A DNA stretch of 64,000 bases from assembly GCA_028023455.1 (NCBI GenBank), contig JAQFVV010000027.1:4087845-4151844 (forward strand). Direction: 5' to 3'. Source of the stretch: Epiperipatus broadwayi (lineage: Eukaryota > Onychophora > Udeonychophora > Euonychophora > Peripatidae). The notes under the pieces were generated by a model, which saw only the letters and a program-made list of their open reading frames with translations, had not been told where the DNA came from and did not search any database. Below, piece by piece: positions 39,749 through 52,199 of the stretch. The translations under genes and the position numbers were made by a program. How positions within the stretch are numbered: the first letter of the stretch is position 1; each line of letters begins with the position of its first letter.

Positions 39749-39850
39749 ATTTATTCCTTGGGAGTTCCTAAGAGTCCAAGCACTGACAGTGACAGGCCTA
39801 GATTGTGATTCATAGGTCTTGAACACCAGAGTTTGACACTCTTCTACTGA
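39749..39850 (-). repeat. 3' end of a fourth, different element
   Basis: On the minus strand CTGTCACTGTCAGTGCTTGG, then ACTCTTAGGAACTCCCAAGG and AATAAATTA lead into the triplet tail. It does not resemble the 3' end of copies 1-3 beyond the last AATAAATT. The left boundary is uncertain. Confidence 0.45.
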
Positions 39851-40394
39851 AATAAACCAGGTATGGTATGCTATCTCATTCTCTTGGATTTATTCTAAAG
39901 TACTTCAATGAGGTGCAATATTGATTTCATCGAAAAGACCTGGCTGAAAATAAAATACAACTGAAGGCTATTGTTAGGCATCAAAGTCTTTCAGAGAGAA
40001 ATATTTGCTACAGTAACATTTAAATGACAACATTTCAAAATGCTAAATAAACAATAAAGAAATCAAATAATAACCGTAAACACATTTGTGGTTTATAAAT
40101 AAATTTTATAAATATCAAACTCACATCAACATTTTATTTTACATTTTTTCCTAGAGTTATAATGATTATATTTATTTATTAATCTATTCACTATATATAA
40201 AATAATGAGTGAAACAGAAATAGTACCAAATAATGCCATTCACTAAAAATCCCAGATGTAAATTGTTAGTAAGCATTTAAAATAGTCACCTTTAGAAAAA
40301 AAGACCATTGTTAAAAATCTAGCAGAAAATAGCATCAGAAATATAAAATACAGTATTCTGAAAAAGTATTAATAATTATTTATTTAACAATAAA
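39851..40394. other. Non-coding, no feature recognised
   Basis: AT-rich. Confidence 0.45.
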
Positions 40395-41410
40395 CTTGCT
40401 CACAATTAAATCTATGTTAAAGTAAAGAAGTTGCATTTTATAAAATAGACTTATTTAGTGCAGGAGGGAGAATAATACTTGAATTTTTTTCTCCTAGGCA
40501 AACAATATTTTATTATGAACATTTAAGGAAACTCTTTTATAAGAATCTAATGTATATGATTTCAGAACTAAGGTGATTAAATTAAAACTTTTAATCAGAA
40601 ATACAGCATATGTAGTAAAAAAAAACTATTAATTTATTAACTCTCATCTTTGTTGAAAATTGTTGAAAGTTTCCTCAGAAAAAGTTCTGATGTTTCATAA
40701 TTTTAGATTAAAGTATTAACATTATCATAAGAGATAATGATTTGTGCTTTTTTAATGTAATGCTTTTTACTGATGTTAAAGTTGAAAAAAATCTGAAGAC
40801 GTTAGCATCTTATAAACTGCAGCTAATATCAAAAGACTTTTTTGCTTGTAGATAAAAAGAAATGCTGTAAGGGTGTTTGTCCTTGTGATGTAGTTTTCAT
40901 GTAAAGATTTTGAAGTATATAAAATATTTTTTGCTTTTTTATAAAGTATTTTTGATTATTTTAACACACTAATTTATCTTTGATTTTTAAAATTACAAGT
41001 TAATAAATTTAACCATAATATAAAAGGAAAATAGCAATGTCTATTGTGTCATTTCCTGTCAGAATTGACTTGCTGTTAAAAGCTTTTAAAATATTGTGAT
41101 TTTTGTAAAAAAAAACATCAGATTTTAAAGCAGAATTTGATAGAGTTATCATAAATCTACTTTCATTTTTTCAGATGAAGAAAAACAAACTTAAAATAAA
41201 AACAAATTTGATTGATAGATTTAGTGTTTATATAAATACTTGTGAAGGTGTTTATGGTACAATGTTATATTTATAAATCCATTTTTAAATTTTTAAAACA
41301 GTCAAATATTATTTTTTAGAATATTATTTGCTTTAGTATAAAATAAAGATTTTATAAAAACTGAAAAGTTGAGTATTTCCAAAAACTCTCACCAGATGGC
41401 AAAAAAGAAA
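40395..41410 (+). repeat. Diverged ~1-kb dispersed repeat, copy 1
   Basis: Collinear with 62520-63380: shared landmarks are TGTTAAAGTTGAAAAAAAT with TCTGAAGA, CTTATAAACTG, TTTTGAAGTATA, CTTTTAAAATATTG, TAAAATAAAGATTTTATAAAA and ACTCTCACCAG.TGG. No coding frame. It may be an old non-autonomous element or a segmental copy. Confidence 0.7.
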
Positions 41411-41690
41411 GTGTCCAAAATCCAATGAGTTATTAATTATTAGTTTGGTCCAATTAATAATAGAGTAAAATGCAGTGAGTACAGGTTAAGTTTATGTTAA
41501 ATAAATAGAAAAAGAATACTAATCAGTATTTTAATTACTTTTGTCATTGGAAGAAACAAATGCAGAATTTATTTAGTATGAAAGGAAATTAATTAAAATA
41601 TTTATTATAAAGAACTCATTTTTGTAATGTGGTATGAAATTAATATGGATTAAAATATATTCAAGATGACAACATTTATTGTTTTTGGCA

Positions 41691-41835
41691 GGATGGCTCA
41701 GTTGGTTAGAGTGTTACCTTAAATTTCAATAATCAAGAATCTAAGGACCCAGGTTCAAATCCCATGCTAGTACTGTCACTGGACAGGCCAGCAACACCTG
41801 AAGAAGAGGGGAGAAAAATACCTATTGAAACGTTG
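41691..41835 (+). mobile_element. tRNA-derived SINE with CTGAAGA...GAAACG segment
   Basis: A box TGGCTCAGTTGG (41694-41705) and B box GGTTCAAATCC (41752-41762) are well preserved at near-tRNA spacing. Then CCATGCTAGTACTG and at 41798 CTGAAGAAGAGG, followed by CCTATTGAAACG (to 41832). The CTGAAGA and GAAAC boxes fit the hammerhead core layout but the intervening stem is weak here. A diverged relative is at 61510-61700. Confidence 0.75.
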
Positions 41836-41990
41836 TGCATATACTAACTTGTTTACTGTGATATTACTAACAGTTAGTGCACATACTAAGCTGTTTGCTG
41901 TGATATTACTAACATTTGTTTGCTGTGATATTGCTAACAGTTGGTGCATATAGTAACCTGTTTGCTGTGATATTACTAACAGTTGAATGC
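41836..41990 (+). repeat. Minisatellite, unit about 45-50 bp, in the SINE tail
   Basis: Repeats of CTGTTTGCTGTGATATTACT with AACAGTT.GTGCATATACTAA, three to four copies, one shortened. Confidence 0.85.
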
Positions 41991-43388
41991 ATTTGGAATA
42001 TTTAACTAAAATTAAACTTTTCTAAAGACATTCAACACACATATAAATAGTCCAATATAAAAATACAGATACAGCATTTATTTTTTAAATGTCAACATCA
42101 TTAAAAGCAGTTAGTTTCAACAGAGTTTGCTTAAGTTATTTGAAAAAGTATAGTTGTGATGAGTATATTGTTTCATAAAAACGTGATATTTAAAATCTAC
42201 CACAACTCTTGGGATATTGCAGTTTAATCTAAAAACTATAATTTTAACCAAAACACAATCTTACCAAAATTTTAAAGAGTAGTGGCATTTTCATAGGTTA
42301 ATATACTAATTTGTGAGTCCTGAGTTTGAGACAAAGAAGATCCTTGATATTATATAGAAAAATTTATAGCTCAGGTATTCACTCTAAAGTCCAACCCCAT
42401 AAGAGATAAACCAGGTCATGATTTATGAATTTCAAATTTAATAATCAACCATTACACCAAAATAGACAAGAAATTCATTTAGTAAAAAGTTTTAAAAATT
42501 GTGTCCACATAATCGAGATTATGGCTAATTTGTGTCTGGATTACAAAATAATTATTTTTAATTGATTTTCTAATTCAGATAAGTATAAAAATAAAATCCA
42601 AATGTTATAAGAGGAGTACAGAGTTTAAATGCGCAAGGATCTTACCCTTAGATTTGGATACTCTATCAACTGTGATGAACTGCTAGAAAGCATTGAAAAA
42701 AATAACTGTAAATCATTAATGCATACAAAGTGAATGAATTAAAACAATCATGGAATATCATGCTGTGCATTGAAATGTTGACATCTGATTGCTATCAATT
42801 CTAGCTATTTTTACTTGACATTTTAAAGTATTTTTAATTTTTATCTAGAAGACTGCCCTGAGTAATGATTTTATACTGTGTAAGTATTGTCATAACTACT
42901 AAACTGAGCTTTAATTAGTAATCTTCCAGGAAGTTTAGCCATATGCAAGACTGAGACAGGATATTTTTATATAACATTTTCTAGGTTCCCTCTGCTTCAT
43001 TGATAAAGAGGATCCTTAAGCAAAGTTTTTAAACACACAATTTTTGATTACTTGAAACACCTAATTCAAATCCAACTTTTCAAGACCTTGAGCTAAAAAA
43101 TAAAAAGGAGAATTAAAATTAGACTTGATATGTTAGGTAAAGGATGGAGATGGGGGTGCACAAGCCCATAATCCTATTGTGACAGGTAAATATAGATGAT
43201 CAATGCATGAAGAGCTCATGGTGACTAGATCCTACACTAACTTAATGACTGATGATTAGGAAAAAAGGTAGACAGACAAAATAATGCTCGTATTGAAAAT
43301 AGTATTAGCTTTTGATGAAACCAACATCCTATCCCTTAAAGCAACAGAAGATATTCCTGCTCAATAACTATTTAGATCGCAAACTAAT
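41991..43388. other. Non-coding, no feature recognised
   Basis: AT-rich, no assignable frame. Confidence 0.5.
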
Positions 43389-43550
<162 letters not shown>

Positions 43551-44289
43551 TTTTATAATTTGGAGTTAGAATGACCATATTCATTTGCATGTAGGTATTA
43601 AATTGAGCCTAAATTAGAATTTGCTTCTGAGTTCGTCTTAGAAGATCTTCAGCAAAGGAATTGTAGATATACCATATTGTATTTTTCGACAACGTTAGGA
43701 TAAAAATGAATGCATAATTCATTCTTATTGAGACAAACTCTAATTTATATGCTATTTGCTCTAACGTATAAATGCATATTATTAAAGTTGTAAAATATTA
43801 TCTACCATATTTGAATTTATTATTAGTGCACAGAATAGAATTATATATCTTGCGTCTTTTTGTATACTTATATTCTGTAACGAAAACAAACATATAAACA
43901 CACACATTTATGTTTAATATGGCCGATAGTTTTATTTTTACTATATCAATTTATCAATAATGGAAAGAGCAAAAATTAAATAAGCTTTCAATTTTAGAAT
44001 TCGATTTTCAAAATTAGTAACCCCTCCCCCTTGTAGTCCAAAAACATAATTTTTTGAACGTTTTTTTTTTTTTTTTGGAAGAAGTTAAGATGTCTAAATA
44101 TCAGATATCTTCTTCACCTTAATCCAAGGATTGATAGTTTAATCTATTGATGTAGAACCAATGGATTGAATCCTTGGAGAAATAACTTGTTCAATAAATA
44201 TATTTTATTGTAATTAAAAACAACATTTTTGGACACTTCTTGAGAAATCTATACAGATGCTATTCGATACTAAAGCCGTTCGAGTAACG
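43551..44289. other. Non-coding, no feature recognised
   Basis: AT-rich with a T16 run near 44061. Confidence 0.5.
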
Positions 44290-44370
44290 GAAGTGACTGA
44301 GTTAGGGATCCCGACGGCTTATGCTTCAGAGTCTGCCCTCTACCATTACACCACAGGCACGCTCAGCCAT
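44290..44370 (-). mobile_element. tRNA-Gln-like SINE head or tRNA pseudogene
   Basis: Minus strand: TGTGGTGTAATGGTAGAGGG (A box and D arm as in tRNA-Gln genes), then AGACTCTGAAG (a CTG anticodon-loop look-alike) and GTCGGGATCCC in place of the B box. No acceptor-stem pairing is visible, so a functional tRNA is unlikely. The region around it, 44260-44511, is distinctly less AT-rich than its surroundings. Confidence 0.55.
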
Positions 44371-44511
44371 TATTACCTCCTTTGCACTTTGAATTTGGAA
44401 AACGCTTCTCTGGAAAAGAGTTCCTATTTTGAAGATGTGAGCAAAATACGCTCATCTAATTGCCGTTTAACATCCAAAATGGAGGTGGAAAAAAAGAAAA
44501 AGAACAATTAA

Positions 44512-45785
44512 TTTATCCAAAAAAAAAAAATATTTATATCCAAATTAAATATGGATTCAGACTTTTAGTATATCCTGCATATAAACCGTATATAAATTAA
44601 ATAAACTGATAAATTAGAAATAAAATAATAAAATAAACCAAATATATAGCCAATAATCAATTCAGCATTTTTATGATATGATATATTTGGTTATGCCGAC
44701 ATTATATTTCTTTTTCATTTTTAGTTTACAAAATATTGCCTTATATTTTAATAATTATAATTACTTAATTATTTTTTAGCTAAATAAATTTTTCCATCGT
44801 ATATTACTTGAGATCGTATATAAATACAAGCGTTTCTGTTACAATTGTTGAATAATTATAAATATATACCTGAACACACAAAGCCATTGACGGTGATAGA
44901 AAAATTATAAGCAAGTAATCAGAATATAGTTTATACTTAGCGCGTATTTATAATTTCCAATGAAACAATTTTTTGACTGAAGTAAATTTAATTTAATTAG
45001 TAAGGTTTTAGTCGAGTATACAGGTAAATCTTCAAATTTAAGGACCATACGCTAAAATTTTATACGTGATTTATATAGAGATAAATTCTCCTAAAAAGAT
45101 CAAATAATATTAAACATGAATTATTATCCTTGTTAATTTGAAGAACAAAGAATCTGTTATGTTTGGTGTCAAACATAATAGTTTAGGCCACTACTGGAAA
45201 TATAAAATTGAATAAAATTGGATTTTTTTTTTTTTTTTTTGCTTTATTTGACATTTTTATTTTTAAATATTATTTCTTCTTATTATTATTTTTATTTCTG
45301 AGTGGTATATTTGTATATTTCCAGATACTAAGATATAAACATATAAATGAAGAATAAAAGTGAACCTAATATATATATATATGTATTTTGTTACTGCCAT
45401 TTTAATTATGTATTAAAATATCTACAAATTATCTAAATATTTCAATAATTATTGGCAATTATTTTCCTGTAAATAGTCGGTTCTTTATATATATATAATA
45501 AAGAATGGTAAATCTTGCCATTAAACATGAATAAAATAAAATTTAATATAATTTTGTCTAAGTCACATGAATCATTACATTCAAAAAGTTTACTGACGAT
45601 TGGTTTGATAAAACATGTCTTCATATTAATTCGTGTGTGTGTGTAAATATATATATATATATACTTATAAAATTGAATGTTGGGTTTTCTAATTAAAAAC
45701 GTGGCTATTTCGATATTCGATGTGCATAATATTGTTTGTTTCTTTTAATTTATTAAATAAATATTTAAAATAAATAACTTAGATA
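44512..45785. other. Non-coding, no feature recognised
   Basis: AT-rich. T17 near 45223, AT runs near 45371 and 45648. Confidence 0.5.
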
Positions 45786-46284
<499 letters not shown>

Positions 46285-46969
46285 CGATTGTTTATTTTTC
46301 TGTTTTGTTAAAAATATTAAGTTTTATGTAATTTCTTAAATTTATTAGAATAGAGTAAATCTAAAATATAATTTATTTTCTCCAGTTTTTCGCTAATATT
46401 CCGAATACAATCTAATATCTAATTAGTGGAATGCTGAGACCAATATAATAATACTTTAGGCATTTCATTAAACCTCTCTATATATGGTATAAATACAACA
46501 GAGCCTGATGACTGCCTTAAAGGTGCTGCCCTCTGGTTACATTTCGTGCCTAAAGATGAAACGTTTGTTATTGTTTTGGACGCATGCTGCTAATATATTA
46601 AATTCTAATTGAAATGAGATATCTACGCATCAAAATTATAATTGTTTTTTTTTATTATTATCTGAAAATAACGCAAGCATTATAACTAAAATTCTATAAT
46701 AATTTACAATATATTAGAATTTATAAAAGTGATTTAAATTTTAATTATATTTTCTGGGTAAATATTTATTCTTCAAATTTAACTCCTTCTTTGGATATTA
46801 TATTTGTCCTATTTTTTATTAATTAATTAAAAAATCCGAATGAAACAATGAAACTAATATTATAATATTTGATTTTTAAAAACAGAAATTTATTGTTCTT
46901 AAATGACTTATTAAGTGGAGTGTAAAACATTCATTTATTCTAATGTTATTTTCTTTTTATTCGTTGCAG
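46285..46969. other. Non-coding; candidate intron upstream of 46970
   Basis: AT-rich. CTGATGA at 46505 and GAAACG near 46558 are 50 nt apart, too loosely arranged to call a ribozyme core. Confidence 0.4.
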
Positions 46970-47041
46970 ATCTCACCGCCCGCTTATCCTGGATTAACTG
47001 GCAGAGTCTTGGGGTCACACCCAATCATCGCAGTAGCGTAA
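46970..47041 (+). CDS. Candidate terminal coding exon, unknown gene
   Basis: A T-rich tract ending TTTTTATTCGTTGCAG (46954-46969) looks like a splice acceptor. Immediately after it the composition jumps from AT-rich to balanced. One frame reads ISPPAYPGLTGRVLGSHPII then AVA and a TAA stop at 47039-47041, 23 codons. Another frame (starting at 46972) is open to a stop at 47080 (LTARLSWINWQSLGV...), so the true frame is not certain. Proline/glycine-rich tails of this kind occur at the C-termini of many regulatory proteins; I do not recognise the family. No upstream exon is identifiable in the window, which would fit a gene with large introns. Confidence 0.35.
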   Translation: MSPPAYPGLTGRVLGSHPIIAVA

Positions 47042-47310
47042 TGGCGTTCGCCGTTCGTAGTGAATCTGAAAACTTTTAATGTTCAAAAACAGTAAAACGC
47101 TGTAATATATTTTGCCGCTTTATTTCAAAACAAATAATTATTAGTTCATAACTGTGCCAAGATCTTTCCGGAGTGTGTGGGTGGGTCTTGTCAGGGATGT
47201 CTGCTAGACGAAAAATATCGGAACTGCTATTGAACTCATAAGCAAAAATATTAAGAATGGAAACCCCGTTGAAACGGCTTCAGAAAATGAAGGGTAGCTT
47301 TCTTTAGTAC
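47042..47310 (+). other. Possible 3' untranslated region
   Basis: Composition remains less AT-rich than the surroundings to about 47310 (CCGGAGTGTGTGGGTGGGTC, CCCCGTTGAAACGGCTTC), then falls back to AT-rich DNA. The hairpin AACCCCGTT/AACGG near 47260-47276 is short. No AATAAA lies within the block; the nearest ones are several hundred bases downstream (near 47830). Confidence 0.3.
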
Positions 47311-49537
47311 TAAAATTATCAGATGGATCATATATTTTTATTTGTTTTGTTTCCCCATTATTCTATTTTAAATTTTAAATTAATTAATTAAATTGCAAGG
47401 GCTGGTTTTTCTAAACGAACATTAGTCAATGTTTGAACAAATGTCTTTTTTTGGCTTGTGAATTTATCGATATTTATTGTGCTCGAACACGGCAGACTTC
47501 CGTTCAAAACCCACACACATACACCAAATAATGTTCGTTTAGAAAAAGCTTAAAGCCTATTCTCAAACATGTAAAAATAATTGGATTTATTAAAGTAGAT
47601 GGAAAAGCAATTTAAAATTGAAACATCGTATATAAAGGTTTTCAGTATTGTGCGCATATTTCTGCCATTTTAAAATCATATAAAATCTAGTTTTCAGTGA
47701 TGACAATTATAATCCAATTTTGTATATATTTAAAATTAAATATTTTGTAAAATTAGATTTATCAATATTTATAATTCCTGTCTTTTTTTTCTTATGCCTA
47801 TTTTTTTTTTTTTGTAGATTTATTAAAAATAAATAAATCAGTGATATGCAATGTCTTGAATTTTATACATTTTTTTACTTTAAAAAAATATATAAATTAT
47901 TATAAGCACTTTTTAAATTTACATTTTGAAATTTTGTTGTTAATTTAATAAAACAAAACAGAAGCCAGTGTTTATAATTACAGAATGTAATAACATAGTA
48001 TTCTATGTTTATTTAATTTGATTAATACTCTTTATTTATTTACCTTTTTGTGAGTAATATATTTTTTTATTATTTGTATACGGATTTTATTTTTTTATAC
48101 ATTTATTTTTTATAATTAATTCTATATAGTGTGAATTAAAAACTGCTCATATTACAAAATAACAATTACGTGTCTTGTCTTGTGAATACTAAATTATCTT
48201 GCAATTTCAGCCTATTTAGCTAATTATGGGCAAATTATTGACTTATAGGCTCAAGAATAGAATCAAAAGTGGTAACAAGCTGCTAAAACTAAAGAATATA
48301 AATAAGCTTTTGGTTTAAGTATAGTTTTTAGTTTACATTATATCATTTTTAACAAACATTGCCGTATTAAATTATATGTTATTCTTTATTTTAAAAATCT
48401 GTTTTGTAAAGCCTTTATTTTGTTCAGGTGTTTTATAATTTATTTACATGTACTTTTCTAAAATTTATTTTTATTTTATCAATATTTATAATTACATTTT
48501 TTTTTTAAAAAAAAATAAAAATATTTGTTTTGATAAAATTGGTTGCATTGATTATTATTTATAATTTTCACTTTAAGTTGCAAGAACCGTTATTAATTTT
48601 CATTTTGTAATAATCTTCAATCGATAATTTAGAAATGAGTGTTTGAAAAATTTAACAAGAAATTAAAATATTTAAAGAAAAAATATTTTTATAATTTAAA
48701 CTAAAATAAAAATAGATTATTCTATAATTTTTGGGTCAGCAAATATATATATAATTTTAATAAATGATTTATTTAATTACATATTTATTTAAATTTAGCA
48801 TCAATATAATAATATTTAGGTTAGGAATAACTAAAAATCAAAGCTAGAAATTAAAATAAAATAAAAATAACATAGGATAATCTATCAAAATCAAGTAGGA
48901 ACTAAATTCATTTCCTAACCTAATAAGGAGAAGTATCTTTCTATTATCTCTATGCCTTACACCGTCTGAAAAGTCCATGTTACTTTATATTTTAAAATAA
49001 GCTATACTTTAAAATAACAAGGTTCAGCATAAAATAAGTAATTCTAGGACTCCTAAACTGTGTGTAAAAAGTGTCATAACATTATGGACAAAGCTCAGAG
49101 TAGAAGATAAATATCAAGTATTGATGATATCTAAAGATAAAAAGAATATTATCCTATCACTTATATTTGTTTTTCATTTGTTTTTTTATTTTTTAAAATT
49201 ATATTAAAGAGCTACTCATAGCCAGGGTGGTCCTTCCTATTCTGAAAACATAAATGCAAGTAAGGAGGAAATGAACAAACACTTAAAAATGAGTTTTGCA
49301 AACTACTACAGAAACCAATCTTTTATCTATACATACCATATGCTGTTGTAATTTCATAATGATGTATTAAATATTATAACAAACTTAATTTGCTTCAGAA
49401 TGTGATGGATATATTATCCACTTGCAGCTTATATTGAAATTTGTGCATTTAGAATTATTCATTTCAAGCCCATAGCTTAGAGCAAAGTTATCATCCAAAA
49501 TAATACAAAATAAAAATGTAAAAGTATATATATTATA
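47311..49537. other. Very AT-rich non-coding stretch
   Basis: No gene. TTTCTAAACGAACATTAGTC (47411) and its near inverse AATGTTCGTTTAGAAAAA (47527) form the ends of a ~130-bp imperfect hairpin element. Confidence 0.5.
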
Positions 49538-49654
49538 TAGCTGTATTTTTACCAAAATCACATTTTTCTTTATGTTTGCCATAATATCATATAAATACAA
49601 TTTATCCAAACTTCAAACACTTTTTAGCAAAACTTTATTTGTACATACACCTAC

Positions 49655-49682
49655 GTTTCGACTGACCTGCAGTCTTCTTCAG
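49655..49682 (-). ncRNA. Hammerhead-like core with perfect 5-bp stem II
   Basis: Minus strand: CTGAAGA, A, GACTG-CAGGT-CAGTC, GAAAC. Both boxes fit the hammerhead consensus and the intervening hairpin pairs completely. Stem III and stem I partners are not clear; GTA just after GAAAC could pair with TAC 11 nt later. Confidence 0.5.
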
Positions 49683-50079
49683 AGCTATGATATAATGAAC
49701 AAAAAAAAACATAACTATATAATAACACCATAATTTTTTTTAAATAATAAAAAACTAAAAACAACATAAAATATATATATTAAAAAATTGAAATAAATAA
49801 TCAAACCCAAATAAAACAATTAATATAAAATAAAATGTACTACATAAATAAAAAATAAATATATGTATATATGTATAAAGTTAAGAATACACATGTATAA
49901 TTTATATTTATTTTTTATTTATGTAGTACATTTTATTTTATATTAATTGTTTTATTTGGGTTTGATTATTTATTTCAATTTTTTAATATATATATTTTAT
50001 GTTGTTTTTAGTTTTTTATTGTTTAAAAAAAATGGTGTTATTATATAGTTATGTTTTTTTTGTTCATTATATCATAGCT

Positions 50080-50107
50080 CTGAAGAAGACTGCAGGTCAG
50101 TTGAAAC
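50080..50107 (+). ncRNA. Hammerhead-like core, inverted twin
   Basis: CTGAAGA, A, GACTG-CAGGT-CAGTT, GAAAC. One base differs from the left-arm twin, turning the closing pair into G-U. Confidence 0.48.
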
Positions 50108-50318
50108 GTAGGTGTATGTACAAATAAAGTTTTGCTAAAAAGTGTTTGAAGTTTGGATAAATTGTATTTAGCTGTATTTTATTATATTTTTTTTCATTTC
50201 CTGATTCTTTATGCATTGATTGCATAAATTTATATAATATCATTTATTACACTTTTCTTTCTTCATTTTTTACAATGTAGTAAATTTTATTTATTCATTG
50301 ATAAAACATTTCCTTACA

Positions 50319-50346
50319 ATTTCGACTATCTAGCAATCTTCATCAG
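50319..50346 (-). ncRNA. Hammerhead-like core in a neighbouring repeat
   Basis: Minus strand: CTGATGA, A, GATTG-CTAGA-TAGTC, GAAAT. Same geometry as 49655-49682 (one A, 5-bp stem, 5-nt loop). The sequence of the stem differs yet still pairs (with two G-U pairs), and 3' text GTAAGGAAATGTTTTATC differs, so it is a related but separate repeat. Confidence 0.42.
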
Positions 50347-52155
50347 ATGTACAATATTCAAAAATATATAACCAAATAATTAATTATTTATACAGTTCAA
50401 GTTTATTGGAAAAAAAGATAAAAGTTTCCAAAGCATACATGAAAAATGTAAACAAAATAAAAATTCATAGATTATAGTTCATCCCTGTTGTATTGAGAAA
50501 TTTCTGATTTTTATCTCATAACAAAACTTAAAATTTTATCTTCTACAACAAAGCCCACATGCACTGATAATCATTTTAGGTACTTGTGTAGAATCCCAGC
50601 TGGCAGCTTGCCAGCCATTTTATTTTAAATAATCCATTTTCAGGATCAAAGTATTTGTTTACGTTTTCTTTTCTCAAAATTATTTTCTTGAACATGTGTA
50701 ACTTTTTGATTTAACGAATGTATTCTAAATTGAATGTCAATTTTAAAAAATTTAAAAACATTTTTTAATAAATTCCACTCACAACATAATGTTCAAAAGA
50801 GTGGTGAACAGTTTCCACATGACTAATATTATCATGATTCTTTTAACATGTGACTAAAATTATCGTAATTTTTTTAATATTCCTGTTTTGCCCTATCATT
50901 TTTGGAAATATAATTAAAATTTGGAATCTTCCATTGATAAAACTTGTGCAATATTTTTAAAATTACAGGATAGTGCCAACCCAAAAAATGTGTGATAATG
51001 GGCATGATATAACACTTCATGTGCAAATGGAAAATGCAGTGGTGGTGTAATTTGCAAACATATTCTAAGTACATATCCGTTTGAAAATGAATGGTGTTAG
51101 ATGATTCCAAAATATCATCTGTGAGTGCACTGAGATTAGTTTACAGCTGACGTAGAGAATTTACATTTAAATTTTTTTTAATTACAAACTTTTGGAATTT
51201 TGTTTCTTTTATTTATCATTTTAATAAATTAAAAAAAGTAAATATTGAATATGATAACATCAGTCACATTATTTATACTAGATATTGGAAACCTCTGAAA
51301 ATGGACTGTTTAAAATAAAACATCTGGTAAGATTCCAACATGGTTTCCAAATAAGTATCTCATTTTATTACCATTTTCCTGTTTGGAAGTTTTTTTATCA
51401 TATTCAAAAAAAAAACCTGCAACGTCTTGTGCATGGATGCATTTTATGTTAGCCCATGATATTCACCATAGTTTTTTCATTGATAGCTTTATGACTTTGT
51501 CATTGGGAATGTTTTATTGATTCATGATATGCTTTATCTCTAATTGTATCTGTTAGTGAAAATTAAAAATTATTTTTTAAAATCAAAAGCAAACTTCCAC
51601 TAATATTTTTTTTTACTTCTGCTTCCTCGTTTGGAAATTATTTTTGACTACATTAACCAACTTTTCAGAATGTTCCCAAAAAGATCTCTCATAAGTAGTT
51701 CCCGCATCAACTAACCCCATTTCTCATATATTTTCATTTGTTGACAGTTTTATATCTTTTTAGTTTGCAAACTGCTTTTTTTCCATGACAATGTTAATCA
51801 ATTTTGAATTTACTGTAATAAATAGTCTATCTGTATAGCACTGTCTGTAATTAGTTTCCAACCAGTAACCACCTAAACATTCACAGTAAATATAGCAACC
51901 AATATTTCTAACTGCTGTCAAGGCAACCTTCACACCTTTTAATAGCAAGAATGTATGTAAGAAGGGAATAAATCTTTGATCAGTGCTTTTATGAATTTAC
52001 CCACACTTGCCTATAAACAACAGTTAACATAGGGGACCATTTACACTTAGAGATTATCATTATATAAGTCAACCTTTGTTCTCCATGCTGAAATCAGAGC
52101 TTTAATCTATTGTGGGTCTGATATTTTCTCAGATTTTCAGATTACAGCTAAAATG

Positions 52156-52156
<1 letters not shown>
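50347..52156. other. Non-coding, no feature recognised
   Basis: AT-rich. Minus-strand frames of 60-80 codons (50874-51110, 51760-51948) show no motif. Confidence 0.5.

Positions 52157-52196
<40 letters not shown>
52157..52196. repeat. (AT)n microsatellite
   Basis: About 20 AT dinucleotides. Confidence 0.95.

Positions 52197-52199
<3 letters not shown>

Larger units (their letters stand above)
49538..50180. mobile_element. Long palindrome (arms ~280 bp) with hammerhead-like cores and 12-bp TSD-like repeats
   Basis: Left arm 49593-49875 and right arm 49889-50169 are near-perfect reverse complements over a loop of about 13 bases. TAGCTGTATTTT occurs at 49538-49549 and 50169-50180 and may be a target duplication. 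Each arm carries TTTGCTAAAAAGTG, GTACAAATAAAG and one CTGAAGA-hairpin-GAAAC motif. No protein coding. Confidence 0.85.

Noticed and set aside
41694-41762. Functional tRNA gene
   Set aside because: A and B boxes are good but there is no paired acceptor stem and a SINE body follows.
44257-44511. 84-codon plus-strand frame
   Set aside because: It runs antisense through a tRNA-like sequence, so is probably fortuitous.
46505-46565. CTGATGA followed by GAAACG as a ribozyme core
   Set aside because: The boxes are about 50 nt apart with no convincing hairpin closing between them.
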